Source: UBA8346 sp050260935 (GTDB lineage: Bacteria; Bacillota; UBA4882; UBA8346). Taken from it: a DNA stretch of 32,287 nucleotides. Positions 7,666 to 16,394 of the stretch are shown here, piece by piece. The position numbers and the translations under genes were made by a program. Where the stretch lies: assembly GCA_050260935.1 (NCBI GenBank), contig JBLNCU010000044.1:1-32287 (forward strand), given 5' to 3'. The notes below the pieces were generated by a model that worked only from the letters and a program-made list of their open reading frames with translations, was not told where the DNA came from and searched no databases. Positions within the stretch are counted from its first letter, which is position 1; every line of letters begins with the position of its first letter.

Positions 7666-8778
7666 TTAATTACTCTTATAGAGCCGGAAAAATTCTTTTT
7701 TCCGCTCCTCAAAGGTGCCGCTGCGCAATCCTTCCCTAATCTCGGCCATCACTTTGAATAAAAAATATAAATTGTGATAAGTAATCAGGTAACCGCCGAG
7801 AAATTCCCCGGCTTTGAATAAATGGCGCAAGTAAGCCCGGGAATATGACCGGCAGGTGTAACATTCGCAGTTCGGATCCAACGGAATAAACTCCCGCGCG
7901 TATTGGGCATCCCTTATCAGCACTCTACCGGTGGAGGTCATAGCTGTTCCATGCCTGGCTATCCTGGTCGGCAGCACGCAGTCGAACATATCAATCCCTC
8001 TGGCTACTCCTTCCCAGAGAGCATCGGGAGAGCCGACTCCCATCAAGTACCGGGGTTTGGCATCCGGCAGCAGCGGCACCGTATAATCCAACACTTCATA
8101 CATCAAGGATTTGGGCTCCCCAACGCTTAAACCGCCGACGGCATAGCCTGGAAAATCCAGGTCCGTCAGAGCCCTGGCGCTTTCCATCCGCAGATCCCGG
8201 TAAGAGACCCCCTGAACAATTCCAAATAAAACTTGATCTTCCCGGTGGTGGGCTTTCCTACAGCGCTCCGCCCAACGGGTAGTCCTTTCCATGGCCTCCC
8301 TGGCCTGATCGTATTTGGACGGATAAGGTAGACAGACATCAAAAGCCATGGCAATGTCAGCCCCCAGATCCATCTCGATCCCCATTACCTTTTCAGGTGT
8401 AAATAGATGCGGTGAGCCGTCGATATGTGATTTAAAGGTCACCCCTTCTTCAGTGACCTTGGTCAGCTTGGCCAGGCTGAAAACTTGAAATCCGCCGCTA
8501 TCCGTTAAAACCGAACCGGACCAGTTGATGAAATTCCGGATCCCGCCGGCCTCCCGCACAATATCTTGACCCGGCCTTAAATAGAGATGGTAGGTATTGC
8601 CCAGGATAATCTTGAAGCCAATCTCTTGTAAGTCCTCGACCGTCATCGCCTTAACCGCGCCCTGAGTTCCGACGGGCATAAAAACAGGCGTCTCGATTTG
8701 GTTATGGGGAGTGGTAAGTAAACCTAAACGACCCCGGTTTTCAGTAGCGTTTTTTAAGATCGTGAAAGTAAAAGCCAT
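7666..8778 (-). CDS. tgt: Queuine/preQ1 tRNA-guanine transglycosylase
   Basis: Tgt, 370 residues, normal length. It exchanges guanine-34 of GUN-anticodon tRNAs for preQ1, which QueA then modifies toward queuosine. Visible signatures are LTDSGGFQVFSL in the substrate pocket, GGLSVGEP, the nucleophile region DMFDCVLPTR and the zinc site CECYTC followed by YLRHLF and TYHNL. The ATG at 8778 has GAGG five bases upstream. It lies between queA (58-base gap) and yajC in the same direction, presumably one transcript. No genes for preQ1 synthesis are in the window, so the base may be made elsewhere in the genome or salvaged. Confidence 0.97.
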   Translation of the reverse strand: MAFTFTILKNATENRGRLGLLTTPHNQIETPVFMPVGTQGAVKAMTVEDLQEIGFKIILGNTYHLYLRPGQDIVREAGGIRNFINWSGSVLTDSGGFQVFSLAKLTKVTEEGVTFKSHIDGSPHLFTPEKVMGIEMDLGADIAMAFDVCLPYPSKYDQAREAMERTTRWAERCRKAHHREDQVLFGIVQGVSYRDLRMESARALTDLDFPGYAVGGLSVGEPKSLMYEVLDYTVPLLPDAKPRYLMGVGSPDALWEGVARGIDMFDCVLPTRIARHGTAMTSTGRVLIRDAQYAREFIPLDPNCECYTCRSYSRAYLRHLFKAGEFLGGYLITYHNLYFLFKVMAEIREGLRSGTFEERKKEFFRLYKSN

Positions 8779-8836
8779 TGGTACCTCTATAAATAGTATG
8801 TTTTAAAACTTCGCCGGTCAAAACTGCGGAGTCCGT

Positions 8837-9862
8837 TTACCGGATAAACATCGCGTCTCCGAAACTGAAGAACCGGTACTTTTCCTTAACCGCGCGCCGG
8901 TAGTTTTCTAAAATAAAGTCCCGCCCGGCAAAAGCCGACACCAGCATCAACAGCGTCGATTTCGGCAGATGAAAATTGGTAAGCAGGGCATCGATTACCT
9001 TAAACCGGAAACCGGGGTAGATAAAGATGTTGGTTTGGCCTGAGTCTGGCTGAAGTTGACCGTCCTCGCCCGCCTGAGATTCCAGGACTCTTACCACAGT
9101 GGTACCTACCGCAATTACTCGCTTCCCGGATTTTTTAGTCAAGGCTATCTTTTGCACAAGTTCTCCCGGAAGGGTGAAATACTCCGGATGCATCGGATGT
9201 TCTTCGACCCGCTCGGTTTTTACCGGCCGGAAGGTCCCCAAACCTACATGCAGGGTTAAAAAGCCCAAATTTACACCCTTGTTTTTCAACTTATCCAGCA
9301 ATTCGTTGGTAAAATGCAACCCGGCGGTGGGGGCCGCCACCGAACCTTCATATTTCGAATAAATGGTCTGGTAGCGTTCGGGATCGACCACCCGGTTGTG
9401 AATATATGGAGGTAGCGGAGTTTCACCAACCTTGGCCAACCAGGAACGGACGTCTAGCTCCGCCGGAAATCTGATAATACGGTTGCCTTCTTCGGTGAGC
9501 CGGGTGATTTCGGCGGTTACTCCTTCCGGAAAAAACAATTTGATACCGGGTTTTCCCCGCTTCCCGGGGCGGACCAGACATTCCCATTCATTAAAACCGG
9601 CTTCTCTTAAAAGGAAAACCTCGGTCTTCCCGCCGCCCCCTCCTTCCTTGACTCCGAACAAGCGGGCCGGAATCACCCTGGTATCGTTAAACACCAGTAA
9701 GTCTCCTTCATCGAGAAAAGAAGGAAGTTCGTAAAAAAAATGATCAGCCGCCCTGCCACGGCTGCGGTCCAACACCATTAAACGGGAGTGATCCCTGGGT
9801 TCTACCGGTTGCTGGGCAATCAACTCCGGCGGTAAAACATAATCGAAGTCGGAAACCAACAT
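8837..9862 (-). CDS. queA: S-adenosylmethionine:tRNA ribosyltransferase-isomerase QueA
   Basis: QueA, 341 residues, full length. It transfers and rearranges the ribose of SAM onto preQ1 in tRNA to give epoxyqueuosine. Family signatures: DYVLPPELIAQQPVEPRDHSR at the start (residues 7-27), LLVFNDTRVIPARL, SVAAPTAGLHFT, THVGLGTFRPV-like TLHVGLGTFRPV, and NFHLPKSTLLMLVSAFAG near the end. The ATG at 9862 has GGAG ten bases upstream. It lies 47 bases after the SpoIID-domain gene and 58 before tgt, so substrate flow and gene order match. Confidence 0.97.
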   Translation of the reverse strand: MLVSDFDYVLPPELIAQQPVEPRDHSRLMVLDRSRGRAADHFFYELPSFLDEGDLLVFNDTRVIPARLFGVKEGGGGGKTEVFLLREAGFNEWECLVRPGKRGKPGIKLFFPEGVTAEITRLTEEGNRIIRFPAELDVRSWLAKVGETPLPPYIHNRVVDPERYQTIYSKYEGSVAAPTAGLHFTNELLDKLKNKGVNLGFLTLHVGLGTFRPVKTERVEEHPMHPEYFTLPGELVQKIALTKKSGKRVIAVGTTVVRVLESQAGEDGQLQPDSGQTNIFIYPGFRFKVIDALLTNFHLPKSTLLMLVSAFAGRDFILENYRRAVKEKYRFFSFGDAMFIR

Positions 9863-9909
9863 CTATTTTTTGCTCCGGTTATTTAAAATATTTTTTATAT
9901 AATTAGTAT

Positions 9910-11193
9910 TTACTTTAGGCCGCTGATGGTAACCCCGGGATAAAAATGCTCCAGTATCTGCCGTTCGTTAAATCCGTTGTCAGCCATTCCCTTGGCGCCC
10001 CATTGGCTCAGCCCGACTCCGTGCCCCCAGCCGGAACCTTTACAGACTATCCGCAATGGTTCCTTGTCCTGCAACCACCAGAAAGGATCGGCCAAATCCC
10101 AGGGAGGATTAAGCAAGTCCGCTGTTAAGCCGGGAATCTCCTGGTTGGCCATTAAAGCTTGGGGATAGGGTTCATTCCTGACCCACCATAAAGTCAGCAA
10201 TGGTTCCGGCCCGTAGATGACCCCTATTTGAACTCTGGAACTGGGCAGGCCCAGTAAAAAACGGAATTGTTCCCCGCTGATGGTGGATTGACCAAGATCT
10301 CCTACTAAGGTAATCTTTCGCAGCTTCCCATCTTGACTGAAAGTGACGCCTTGAATTCGTTTGACCCGCCCGATTTGCGGGTAAGCCCGGGAAGAGAGCC
10401 CCTGTAAAACATCCCAGTTAAAGTATTTGCTCCATTGCGTATAAGGTGAGTTTTGATCCCAATCGAGGACCGGTTTTAAATAGGGAACGTTACTATTCCA
10501 GAGATCAACGGCATCGGCAGTCATACCACCAGAAGAGGAATGATAGAGGGCGGAAATTATCTTGCCCCGGTATTTAATCACCTCCCCGACCGTATCGGCC
10601 ACCGCCCGATCGGTCGCCTCTGTCTCAGCGGCCGCTCCGCCATATACTTGACAATGCTCTGTAGGGCAGAGATCGAAAGCGTCGGCGCTATGCCGTCCTA
10701 AAGAAGCAATTGTATAAGTGCGGGCCGCTATGGCCTGGGCTTTTAAGGCGGCCATCGGCCAACCGGCCGGGACTTCACGGGGGACAACCCCCCGCAGATA
10801 ATCCTCGAGGGGCAGGCGGTTGATTAAGTTCAAACGGTTGTTTTTGGCGACTATCAGAAATTCGCCGCGGTATTCCCGGGAGTCCCAGCTCAACAATTGA
10901 GCTCCGGGAAGAACTACCAGCGGACCGGCTCCTACCGGCCAAAAATTAACGGCGATGTTATTCTCAAAGGCGGTAATCAAAACCTGATCCCCTGGAATGG
11001 GTATTACGGTTGGCTCTTTAGGCGACAAATCCAACAGGCATTCATCACCGGTTAAATTCAAAATGAGTTGATTTTGATCAACCGCCAGTCCTATCTTCAC
11101 GTAATAACCGTCCGGTTCGCCGCCGTAAACAGGCTGCCAAAAAGCCATGATAAAAAGGACTATTATAATCGGAATCGTTCTAAATTTGGTCAT
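9910..11193 (-). CDS. SpoIID/LytB-domain protein
   Basis: A secreted 427-residue protein with a SpoIID/LytB domain. In SpoIID this fold is a lytic transglycosylase that degrades denuded glycan strands during engulfment. Residues 1-24 are a signal peptide (IPIIIVLFIMAFWQPVYG). The core has LEDYLRGVVPREVPAGWP, ALKAQAIAARTYT, YHSSSGGMT and, near the end, GWGHGVGLSQWGAKGMADNG and ILEHFYPGV. ATG 11193 is chosen over the longer frame (11217): it gives a clean signal peptide, has AGGA upstream and lies three bases after the era stop. True spoIID normally sits by the ATP-synthase or spoIIID genes, while a paralogue beside queA is common in clostridial genomes, so this is probably the paralogue. Whether it acts in sporulation or vegetative wall turnover is open. 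Confidence 0.88.
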   Translation of the reverse strand: MTKFRTIPIIIVLFIMAFWQPVYGGEPDGYYVKIGLAVDQNQLILNLTGDECLLDLSPKEPTVIPIPGDQVLITAFENNIAVNFWPVGAGPLVVLPGAQLLSWDSREYRGEFLIVAKNNRLNLINRLPLEDYLRGVVPREVPAGWPMAALKAQAIAARTYTIASLGRHSADAFDLCPTEHCQVYGGAAAETEATDRAVADTVGEVIKYRGKIISALYHSSSGGMTADAVDLWNSNVPYLKPVLDWDQNSPYTQWSKYFNWDVLQGLSSRAYPQIGRVKRIQGVTFSQDGKLRKITLVGDLGQSTISGEQFRFLLGLPSSRVQIGVIYGPEPLLTLWWVRNEPYPQALMANQEIPGLTADLLNPPWDLADPFWWLQDKEPLRIVCKGSGWGHGVGLSQWGAKGMADNGFNERQILEHFYPGVTISGLK

Positions 11194-11195
11194 TA

Positions 11196-12083
11196 TTATT
11201 CCTGATCTTCCTCCCAATACCCGAACTCCCTCAAAAAAGCCTCATTGTTGCGCCAATTTTTCCGGACTTTGACCCAAAGGCGCAAAAAAACAGGGGCGTC
11301 CAGCAATAGCTCCAGGTTCCGGCGGGCGGCTTGTCCGATATTCTTCAAGCGCTCGCCTTTAGCCCCGATTACAATCCCCTTTTGCGAATCCCGTTCCACG
11401 TAAATAGTGGCGTCAATGTAAATTTTCCCATTGGCCCTTTCCTTCATCTCCTCGACTAAAACCGCGACGGAATGGGGGATCTCCTCGGCGGTGAATTGAA
11501 GAATTTGTTCCCGAACAAATTCAGCGGCGATAAAGCGTTCCGGATGGTCGGTAATCTGATCGGGTGGGTAAAAAGCGGGACCCGCCGGCAGACCGGCGAC
11601 AACCCCGGCCAGTAGTTCCGGAATTCCCCGGCCGGTTAAGGCGGAAATTTTATATACCCGGTCGAAACCCGCCTCTTTAGGAAGAGGTTTTTCCGGTTCC
11701 ACCAGATCGACCTTATTCCAGACCTGCAACACCGGCAAATCGCTTTCTCTTAATACGGCGGCCACCTTTTGGTCGGCCGTTGTCAGCCCGGCTCCGGCGT
11801 CTAATATCCATAGAACCAAGTCCACATTGAGCAAAACGGTCCGGGCGGCCCGATTCATCCTTTCTCCCAATTGATGAAGGGGGTGGTGAAGGCCGGGGGT
11901 ATCGATCCAGACGATTTGGAAGTCTTCGGTAGTCAAGATTCCCCGCAGTTGATTTCTGGTGGTTTGGGGTTTGTCGGAAGTAATCACGATCTTCTGGCCG
12001 ATTAAAGTATTTAGCAAACTCGACTTCCCGACATTAGGCCGGCCCACCAGCGCCACAAAACCTGATTTATATTCTTTCCTCAT
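11196..12083 (-). CDS. era: Ribosome-assembly GTPase Era
   Basis: Era, 295 residues. It binds the 3' end of 16S rRNA and helps mature the 30S subunit. The G domain shows G1 GRPNVGKSS (residues 15-23), G3 DTPGLH, G4 NKVD and a G5-like SALTGRG; the C-terminal third is the KH RNA-binding domain (IVIGAKGERLKNIGQAARR followed by LRLWVKVRKNW). The ATG at 12083 overlaps the stop of the upstream acetyltransferase by four bases. recO, which often follows era in Firmicutes, is absent; the SpoIID-domain gene takes its place. Confidence 0.97.
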   Translation of the reverse strand: MRKEYKSGFVALVGRPNVGKSSLLNTLIGQKIVITSDKPQTTRNQLRGILTTEDFQIVWIDTPGLHHPLHQLGERMNRAARTVLLNVDLVLWILDAGAGLTTADQKVAAVLRESDLPVLQVWNKVDLVEPEKPLPKEAGFDRVYKISALTGRGIPELLAGVVAGLPAGPAFYPPDQITDHPERFIAAEFVREQILQFTAEEIPHSVAVLVEEMKERANGKIYIDATIYVERDSQKGIVIGAKGERLKNIGQAARRNLELLLDAPVFLRLWVKVRKNWRNNEAFLREFGYWEEDQE

Positions 12084-12559
12084 CGGTTTTCAAAGTTCCA
12101 TTCCAACAGCCAGCGGTCTTCTCCCGAACCGTAATAATCCTTTAGAAAATTCACCCTTTTCATCCGGAATTTATCTTCGTAAATATGAATGGCGATATGG
12201 TTCTCAGGATGCACCGTCAGCTGCAGTCTTCTAAAACCGGCCCGTGGGATGGCCTCAAGAATATGACGGAATAGGACCGTTCCTACTCCATAGTTCTGAT
12301 ATTCCCTGGCCACCGCAAAGCCGTAAAGGTAAGCCAATTCTTGATCCCGCCAGTCCCTCATTAATTCGGCAATCCCCGCCACCCTGCCGTCAACCCGGGC
12401 AATGTAAACCCGGCCGAAATGCAGAAACGGCGGCAGCAACCATTCATTCAAACTCCCCGGGCCAAAAGCCTCCTCATCGATTGCCAGCATCAGATCCCGG
12501 AGGTAATCATCGGCTTGGGTGACAATCTCAACTGTAATTACAGGTTCATTCGCAGCCAT
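12080..12559 (-). CDS. GNAT-family N-acetyltransferase
   Basis: A 159-residue acetyltransferase of the GNAT superfamily. The acetyl-CoA-binding motif is AREYQNYGVGTVLFRHIL in the second half, preceded by AYLYGFAVA and followed by the typical NHIAIHIYEDKF strand-helix. The tail DYYGSGEDRWLLEW recalls RimI-like enzymes, but the target cannot be read from the sequence. ATG 12559, with GAGGAAAATTC upstream, is chosen over an in-frame TTG at 12577. It is translationally coupled to era (ATGA overlap), so a ribosomal or translational target would make sense; that is inference. Confidence 0.85.
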   Translation of the reverse strand: MAANEPVITVEIVTQADDYLRDLMLAIDEEAFGPGSLNEWLLPPFLHFGRVYIARVDGRVAGIAELMRDWRDQELAYLYGFAVAREYQNYGVGTVLFRHILEAIPRAGFRRLQLTVHPENHIAIHIYEDKFRMKRVNFLKDYYGSGEDRWLLEWNFENR

Positions 12560-12630
12560 GAATTTTCCTCGTTCCAATTATAACTTAAAAAAACTGCCAG
12601 CCGGCTTTGTTGATGCCAGCTTCCCATGGA

Positions 12631-13038
12631 TCAGGTTTGAAGATACTGAGGGGTAAAAGCGGCCGGCAAATACTCAGCCAGGGTAGTTTCGAATCTTTTC
12701 CCGGCCAGGTTTAAAAGTATCAGCCGGAGATCGGTGCCGAACTCGGCCAGGAACTGCCGGCAAATACCACAAGGCGAGCAGGGCTCAGCCCCTTCGGAAA
12801 CTACTGCTAAAGCCAGAAATTTCAATTCACCTTCGGAGACGGCTTTTACCGCCGCCACTCTCTCGGCGCAAATGGTGGCGCCGTAAGAGGCATTCTCAAC
12901 GTTGCACCCGGTATAAATCCGGCCCGATTTACCCAGTAAGGCGGCGCCCACCTTGTAACGGGAATAAGGAGTGTAGGCTTTTTGGCGGGCTTCGATGGCC
13001 GCCTCGATTAATTCAGCTATTTTCGGATCGTCGCTCAT
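12631..13038 (-). CDS. cdd: Cytidine deaminase
   Basis: A homotetramer-type cytidine deaminase of 135 residues, which converts cytidine and deoxycytidine to uridines in pyrimidine salvage. The zinc and catalytic motifs are NASYGATICAERVA (Cys ligand plus the catalytic Glu) and PCSPCGICRQFLAEF (two Cys ligands). ATG 13038, with GAGGTGATTTTA upstream, is much better than the open frame reaching 13119, which would run into the upstream gene. It starts five bases after the dgkA-PAP2 stop, as in the usual ybeY-dgkA-cdd-era run of Firmicutes. Confidence 0.95.
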   Translation of the reverse strand: MSDDPKIAELIEAAIEARQKAYTPYSRYKVGAALLGKSGRIYTGCNVENASYGATICAERVAAVKAVSEGELKFLALAVVSEGAEPCSPCGICRQFLAEFGTDLRLILLNLAGKRFETTLAEYLPAAFTPQYLQT

Positions 13039-13043
13039 TAAAA

Positions 13044-13745
13044 TCACCTCAACAATAGTTGAAAAATCAAGATCGTCACCCAAAAACCCAATAACCCCCC
13101 GGCCAGTACCTCCAACCATGAGTGGACTTGGTTTTCGATCCGGCTTTCGGCAACCAAAAAAAATAGAAACAAGGCCAGGAAAGTTATTAAGCTGTTTCTG
13201 GCTATCAGAAAGATAGTGGTGGCGGCGGAGGCGCTCAAGGCCGAATGCCCGCTCGGCATGCCGCCCTGAACCGGAGTTCCGGTTTTAGTGATTGACTTGC
13301 CGATAATAACCAGGACAATTGTTAGTAGAATGGCAATCAGACTCAAGTAAGCCGGGGTCCTTTGCAGGGAGATGATCACCATCGGGATGCGCTGGTCAAA
13401 TTTGGGGAAGAAAATCAAATAACCTACGATCACCGCCAAAGTGGCGGCGACTAATACCGCTCCGGCCGCGGCATTCTTGGCGGCGGCCGCCATCGGATGA
13501 TATTCCTTGGTTATCAAATCTACCGCGATCTCAATGGCGGTATTCAGCATTTCGGCAATAATCACCAAGGCAATGGTGATAAAGAGAATTAAAATCTCCA
13601 GTTTTGTCAATTGCAGCAATAACGATAAGACCAAGACCATAATGGTGGCCACAAAATGCAGCCTCATGTTGCGCTGAGTCTTCAAAGCGTAAATAATACC
13701 CTCGAACGCATAATTGAATGATTCCAACAGAGTCCTGTACTTCAA
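13044..13745 (-). CDS. dgkA: DgkA-type lipid kinase fused to PAP2-like phosphatase domain
   Basis: A 233-residue membrane protein with two lipid-phosphate domains. Residues 1-118 are a DgkA/undecaprenol kinase unit: FNYAFEGIIYALKTQRNMRLH, three helices, and the signature AEMLNTAIEIAVDLIT. Residues about 125-233 are PAP2-like: MPSGHSALSAS (second motif) and SRIENQVHSWLEVLAG (third motif), but Glu replaces the usual Asp after the catalytic His and the first KxxxxxxRP motif is not intact (KSITKTGTP). Substrate is probably undecaprenol or diacylglycerol and their phosphates. The start is TTG 13745 with GGGAGG upstream, overlapping the ybeY stop by four bases. The kinase call is firm; phosphatase activity is uncertain. 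Confidence 0.9.
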   Translation of the reverse strand: MKYRTLLESFNYAFEGIIYALKTQRNMRLHFVATIMVLVLSLLLQLTKLEILILFITIALVIIAEMLNTAIEIAVDLITKEYHPMAAAAKNAAAGAVLVAATLAVIVGYLIFFPKFDQRIPMVIISLQRTPAYLSLIAILLTIVLVIIGKSITKTGTPVQGGMPSGHSALSASAATTIFLIARNSLITFLALFLFFLVAESRIENQVHSWLEVLAGGLLGFWVTILIFQLLLR

Positions 13746-14221
13746 TCCGCAGTCCTCCCCAACGCGAATTGGAGCAGAATTTTCTCCTCCGCCGCTCGCA
13801 TGAGCGCTGTTTGCTCAGGCGACTGATGGTCAAAACCTAATAAATGCAAAAGACCGTGGATCGCCAGATAACAAATTTCCCTGGCTAAAGTATTCCCATA
13901 CTCCTTGGCTTGCTCAACCGCCCGTTCGACCGAGATATAAATATCCCCCAAAAGCTCCGGCAAGTCCGCCGGCAAATAAGCGGTACTGAAAGCGGCTTCA
14001 CCCTCCTCCATAGCAAAAGAAAGCACATCGGTGGGCTGGTCCAAACCCCGGTATTCCAAATTAAGTTCTTTAATGTAGTCATCGGTGACCAGGACCACGC
14101 TGACCTCAGCCTGCGGTTTTGCATGATCCGCCAGCCCCTGTTGTAATACCCTTTCCAGCAGGGCAATTAAATCATCACTGACAGGTACTATTTCCTGTAA
14201 ATTATTTATTAGAATCGCCAC
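13742..14221 (-). CDS. ybeY: rRNA-maturation endoribonuclease YbeY
   Basis: YbeY, 159 residues. This zinc-dependent RNase takes part in 16S rRNA 3'-end processing and ribosome quality control. Signatures: YRGLDQPTDVLSFAM, LLGDIYIS and the zinc motif HGLLHLLGFDH (residues 122-132) with all three His. GTG 14221 is chosen because AAAGGAAG lies seven bases upstream; the frame also opens at TTG 14239, whose own ribosome site is poor. It overlaps the pgpH end by 20 bases and dgkA by four, so this is a tight operon, upstream of era, another 30S maturation factor. Confidence 0.95.
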   Translation of the reverse strand: MAILINNLQEIVPVSDDLIALLERVLQQGLADHAKPQAEVSVVLVTDDYIKELNLEYRGLDQPTDVLSFAMEEGEAAFSTAYLPADLPELLGDIYISVERAVEQAKEYGNTLAREICYLAIHGLLHLLGFDHQSPEQTALMRAAEEKILLQFALGRTAD

Positions 14222-16394
14222 CGGTCTTCTTCCTTTCAATCTCCCGCAGCACCGTCTCCGGGTATTCTATCCGGTTATGAAACAAGCCGCCTAAAACTTT
14301 GATAAAACTATTTTTTACATTATTCAAGTCTTTTAATGTTAGATCACACTCGTCAAACTGGCCGTCGTCAAGCCTCTCCCGAATAATCTTTTGAATTAAA
14401 GCCTCCACCTTGGATGGGGTTGGTTTAGGAAGAGATTTCACCGCCGCTTCCACCGAGTCCGCCAGCATTACTAAGGCTGCTTCCTTTGATTGGGGCTTGG
14501 GCCCCTCATAACGGAAATCCTCTTCAATTAGGACCTCCCTCTCCCCCTGGACATTCTCGGTGGCTCTTTTATAGAAATATCTCACCAAATCGGTTCCGTG
14601 ATGCTGTTCGATAATATCGACCAGTTTTTCCGGAAGGCCGTGTTCCCGGGCTATCTCGGCTCCTTCTTTTACGTGGTAAGTGATGATTAGAGTACTCAAA
14701 GTGGGGTTTAATTTCTCATGGGGATTTTCCAGGGTGAACTGGTTCTCCACGAAGAAGTAAGGCCTTCTAATCTTTCCGATATCGTGGTAATACGAACCGA
14801 CCCTTACCCAAAGAGTGTCGGCGCCGATTTTTTCGGCGGCGGCCTCAGCCAAGTTGCCGACCATGATGCTATGATGGTAAGTCCCGGGCGCTTCAATTTG
14901 TAAACGCCTTAAGAGCGGGTTACCGGGATTGGTAAGTTCCAATAAACGAATTGGCGAGGTTATTTTAAAAATATGCTCCAAAAAAGGAAGCGATCCGATA
15001 GCCAAAACTGCTGATAAAAAGCCGTTGGTAATCGCCAAGAGCACGGCCAGATAATTAAAGGTGGTCCGGAAGAGCAGATTTATTAAAACAGCGCAAATAG
15101 CATTGACAATCATCAAAATTGAACCGCTGCGAACCAAATCCCTCTGGCGGTTAAACTTCACCAAAGTCAAAACCGAAACGGCTCCGCTGACAAAGTAAAA
15201 AATGGTCAGCGCCAGACTGTAATCGACAATCATTCCCCCGAGCAAGCTGAGGATAACCGTCATCGCCAGCGCCAATTGAGGGTTAATCAAGATGGCGATT
15301 AGCATGGAGGCGAAACTAACCGGCGCCAGATAGGAAAGCTCACTAATCTCGGTTAATGACAAGACTTTAATCAATCCGACATCCAGTAGTACAATCAGCA
15401 ACAGGAGATAAAGCAAACGTTCTTGTTTAAAGAGATCGGCGTGAAACTGCAGCGTATAAACCCAACTTAATCCGACTAACAGCAGGACAAAGAATGAAAG
15501 GCTAAAAAAAACCTGGAGCCGGTTGGATTTATTGATGATTAAATGCAAATCCTGAAGCATTCTTAAATCGTTCTCGGTAATGACTTGGTTATAGGCTATT
15601 AGAACCTCCCCTTGATGGTGCACCACCTCCGGGACCTCTGAGAAAACCCGGTTTTCTATCCTTTGAATTTTATTGGCGTCCAGGATCAGGTTAGGCCGGA
15701 CGGCAGCCTCCAACAAACCGCGGATTAGCGGGGCAAGCGTTGCCGAGACCCGGCTCTCCTCGATTAATTGGGGCAAGGTTAACCTGGCGTCATTAATGTT
15801 TTTAACATCAATTCTCTGATCTAGCTCAACCCCGGTTATGATTTGATGAGATTTTTCCTTTAATTCCTGGTATTGGTCGTCGGGTAAGACTATTAACCTC
15901 CTTAATAAGGGATTAGACGGGAGCTTGTAGAAAAAACTTTGAAATCGCGCCGCCTGGATATTGGCGGGTATGATTTTCGTGTTTTGAAATTTCTTTCTCT
16001 CCAGTTCAATGGTTTCAAAGAAACGGTTCAACTTAAAGGTGACGGTTTGACTGACTGATTCATCAATAACATAGTTGTCCGGATCCTGAGTGGCGACTTC
16101 CAACGCCTTGGCAACCGCTTCTTTCTGAGCCAGGGTGGTCGCTTCGCGATCAATCACATCTTTGGGAGCGATAACCTCGACTTTACTGGCCTGTCCAACT
16201 TTGAAATCATAAGCGTGGGGCGCTAGATTAAGCTGTAACAATGTAATCAACAATAAAAAACAGAATATAATCAGAAAAGTCACCCGAAACGATGGCAGAC
16301 GGAAGACACCTGCCACTTTATTGGCAATTTCCACAGGTGTGTAAGCTGTTTTCGCTTTTTTGGGGTTTGGACCCTGGTTATCGTTCAGCTCCAA
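14202..16394 (-). CDS. pgpH: 7TM-HD phosphodiesterase, PgpH-like
   Basis: A 730-residue PgpH-type protein. Members hydrolyse c-di-AMP in the cytoplasm and carry a sensor domain outside. Order: basic cytoplasmic N-terminus; one helix near residue 40 (VTFLIIFCFLLLITLLQLNL); an extracytoplasmic 7TMR-HDED domain to about 285; a block of about seven helices to about 490; then the HD domain with APGTYHHSIMVGNLAEAAAE and the metal motif YYHDIGKIRRPYFF, and later AREHG and QHHGTDLVRYFY. The longest frame opens at 16451 but overlaps phoH by 74 bases; TTG 16394 has AAAGGAG nine bases upstream and leaves a 17-base overlap, so it is preferred. The phoH-pgpH-ybeY order is typical of Firmicutes. Confidence 0.93.
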   Translation of the reverse strand: MELNDNQGPNPKKAKTAYTPVEIANKVAGVFRLPSFRVTFLIIFCFLLLITLLQLNLAPHAYDFKVGQASKVEVIAPKDVIDREATTLAQKEAVAKALEVATQDPDNYVIDESVSQTVTFKLNRFFETIELERKKFQNTKIIPANIQAARFQSFFYKLPSNPLLRRLIVLPDDQYQELKEKSHQIITGVELDQRIDVKNINDARLTLPQLIEESRVSATLAPLIRGLLEAAVRPNLILDANKIQRIENRVFSEVPEVVHHQGEVLIAYNQVITENDLRMLQDLHLIINKSNRLQVFFSLSFFVLLLVGLSWVYTLQFHADLFKQERLLYLLLLIVLLDVGLIKVLSLTEISELSYLAPVSFASMLIAILINPQLALAMTVILSLLGGMIVDYSLALTIFYFVSGAVSVLTLVKFNRQRDLVRSGSILMIVNAICAVLINLLFRTTFNYLAVLLAITNGFLSAVLAIGSLPFLEHIFKITSPIRLLELTNPGNPLLRRLQIEAPGTYHHSIMVGNLAEAAAEKIGADTLWVRVGSYYHDIGKIRRPYFFVENQFTLENPHEKLNPTLSTLIITYHVKEGAEIAREHGLPEKLVDIIEQHHGTDLVRYFYKRATENVQGEREVLIEEDFRYEGPKPQSKEAALVMLADSVEAAVKSLPKPTPSKVEALIQKIIRERLDDGQFDECDLTLKDLNNVKNSFIKVLGGLFHNRIEYPETVLREIERKKTGGDSNK

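Noticed and set aside
12585..12625. GCTGGC/GCCGGC stem near a T run after cdd
   Set aside because: The stem has a wobble and is separated from the T run by six bases; it also contains a direct GCTGGC repeat, so a terminator is not supported well enough.
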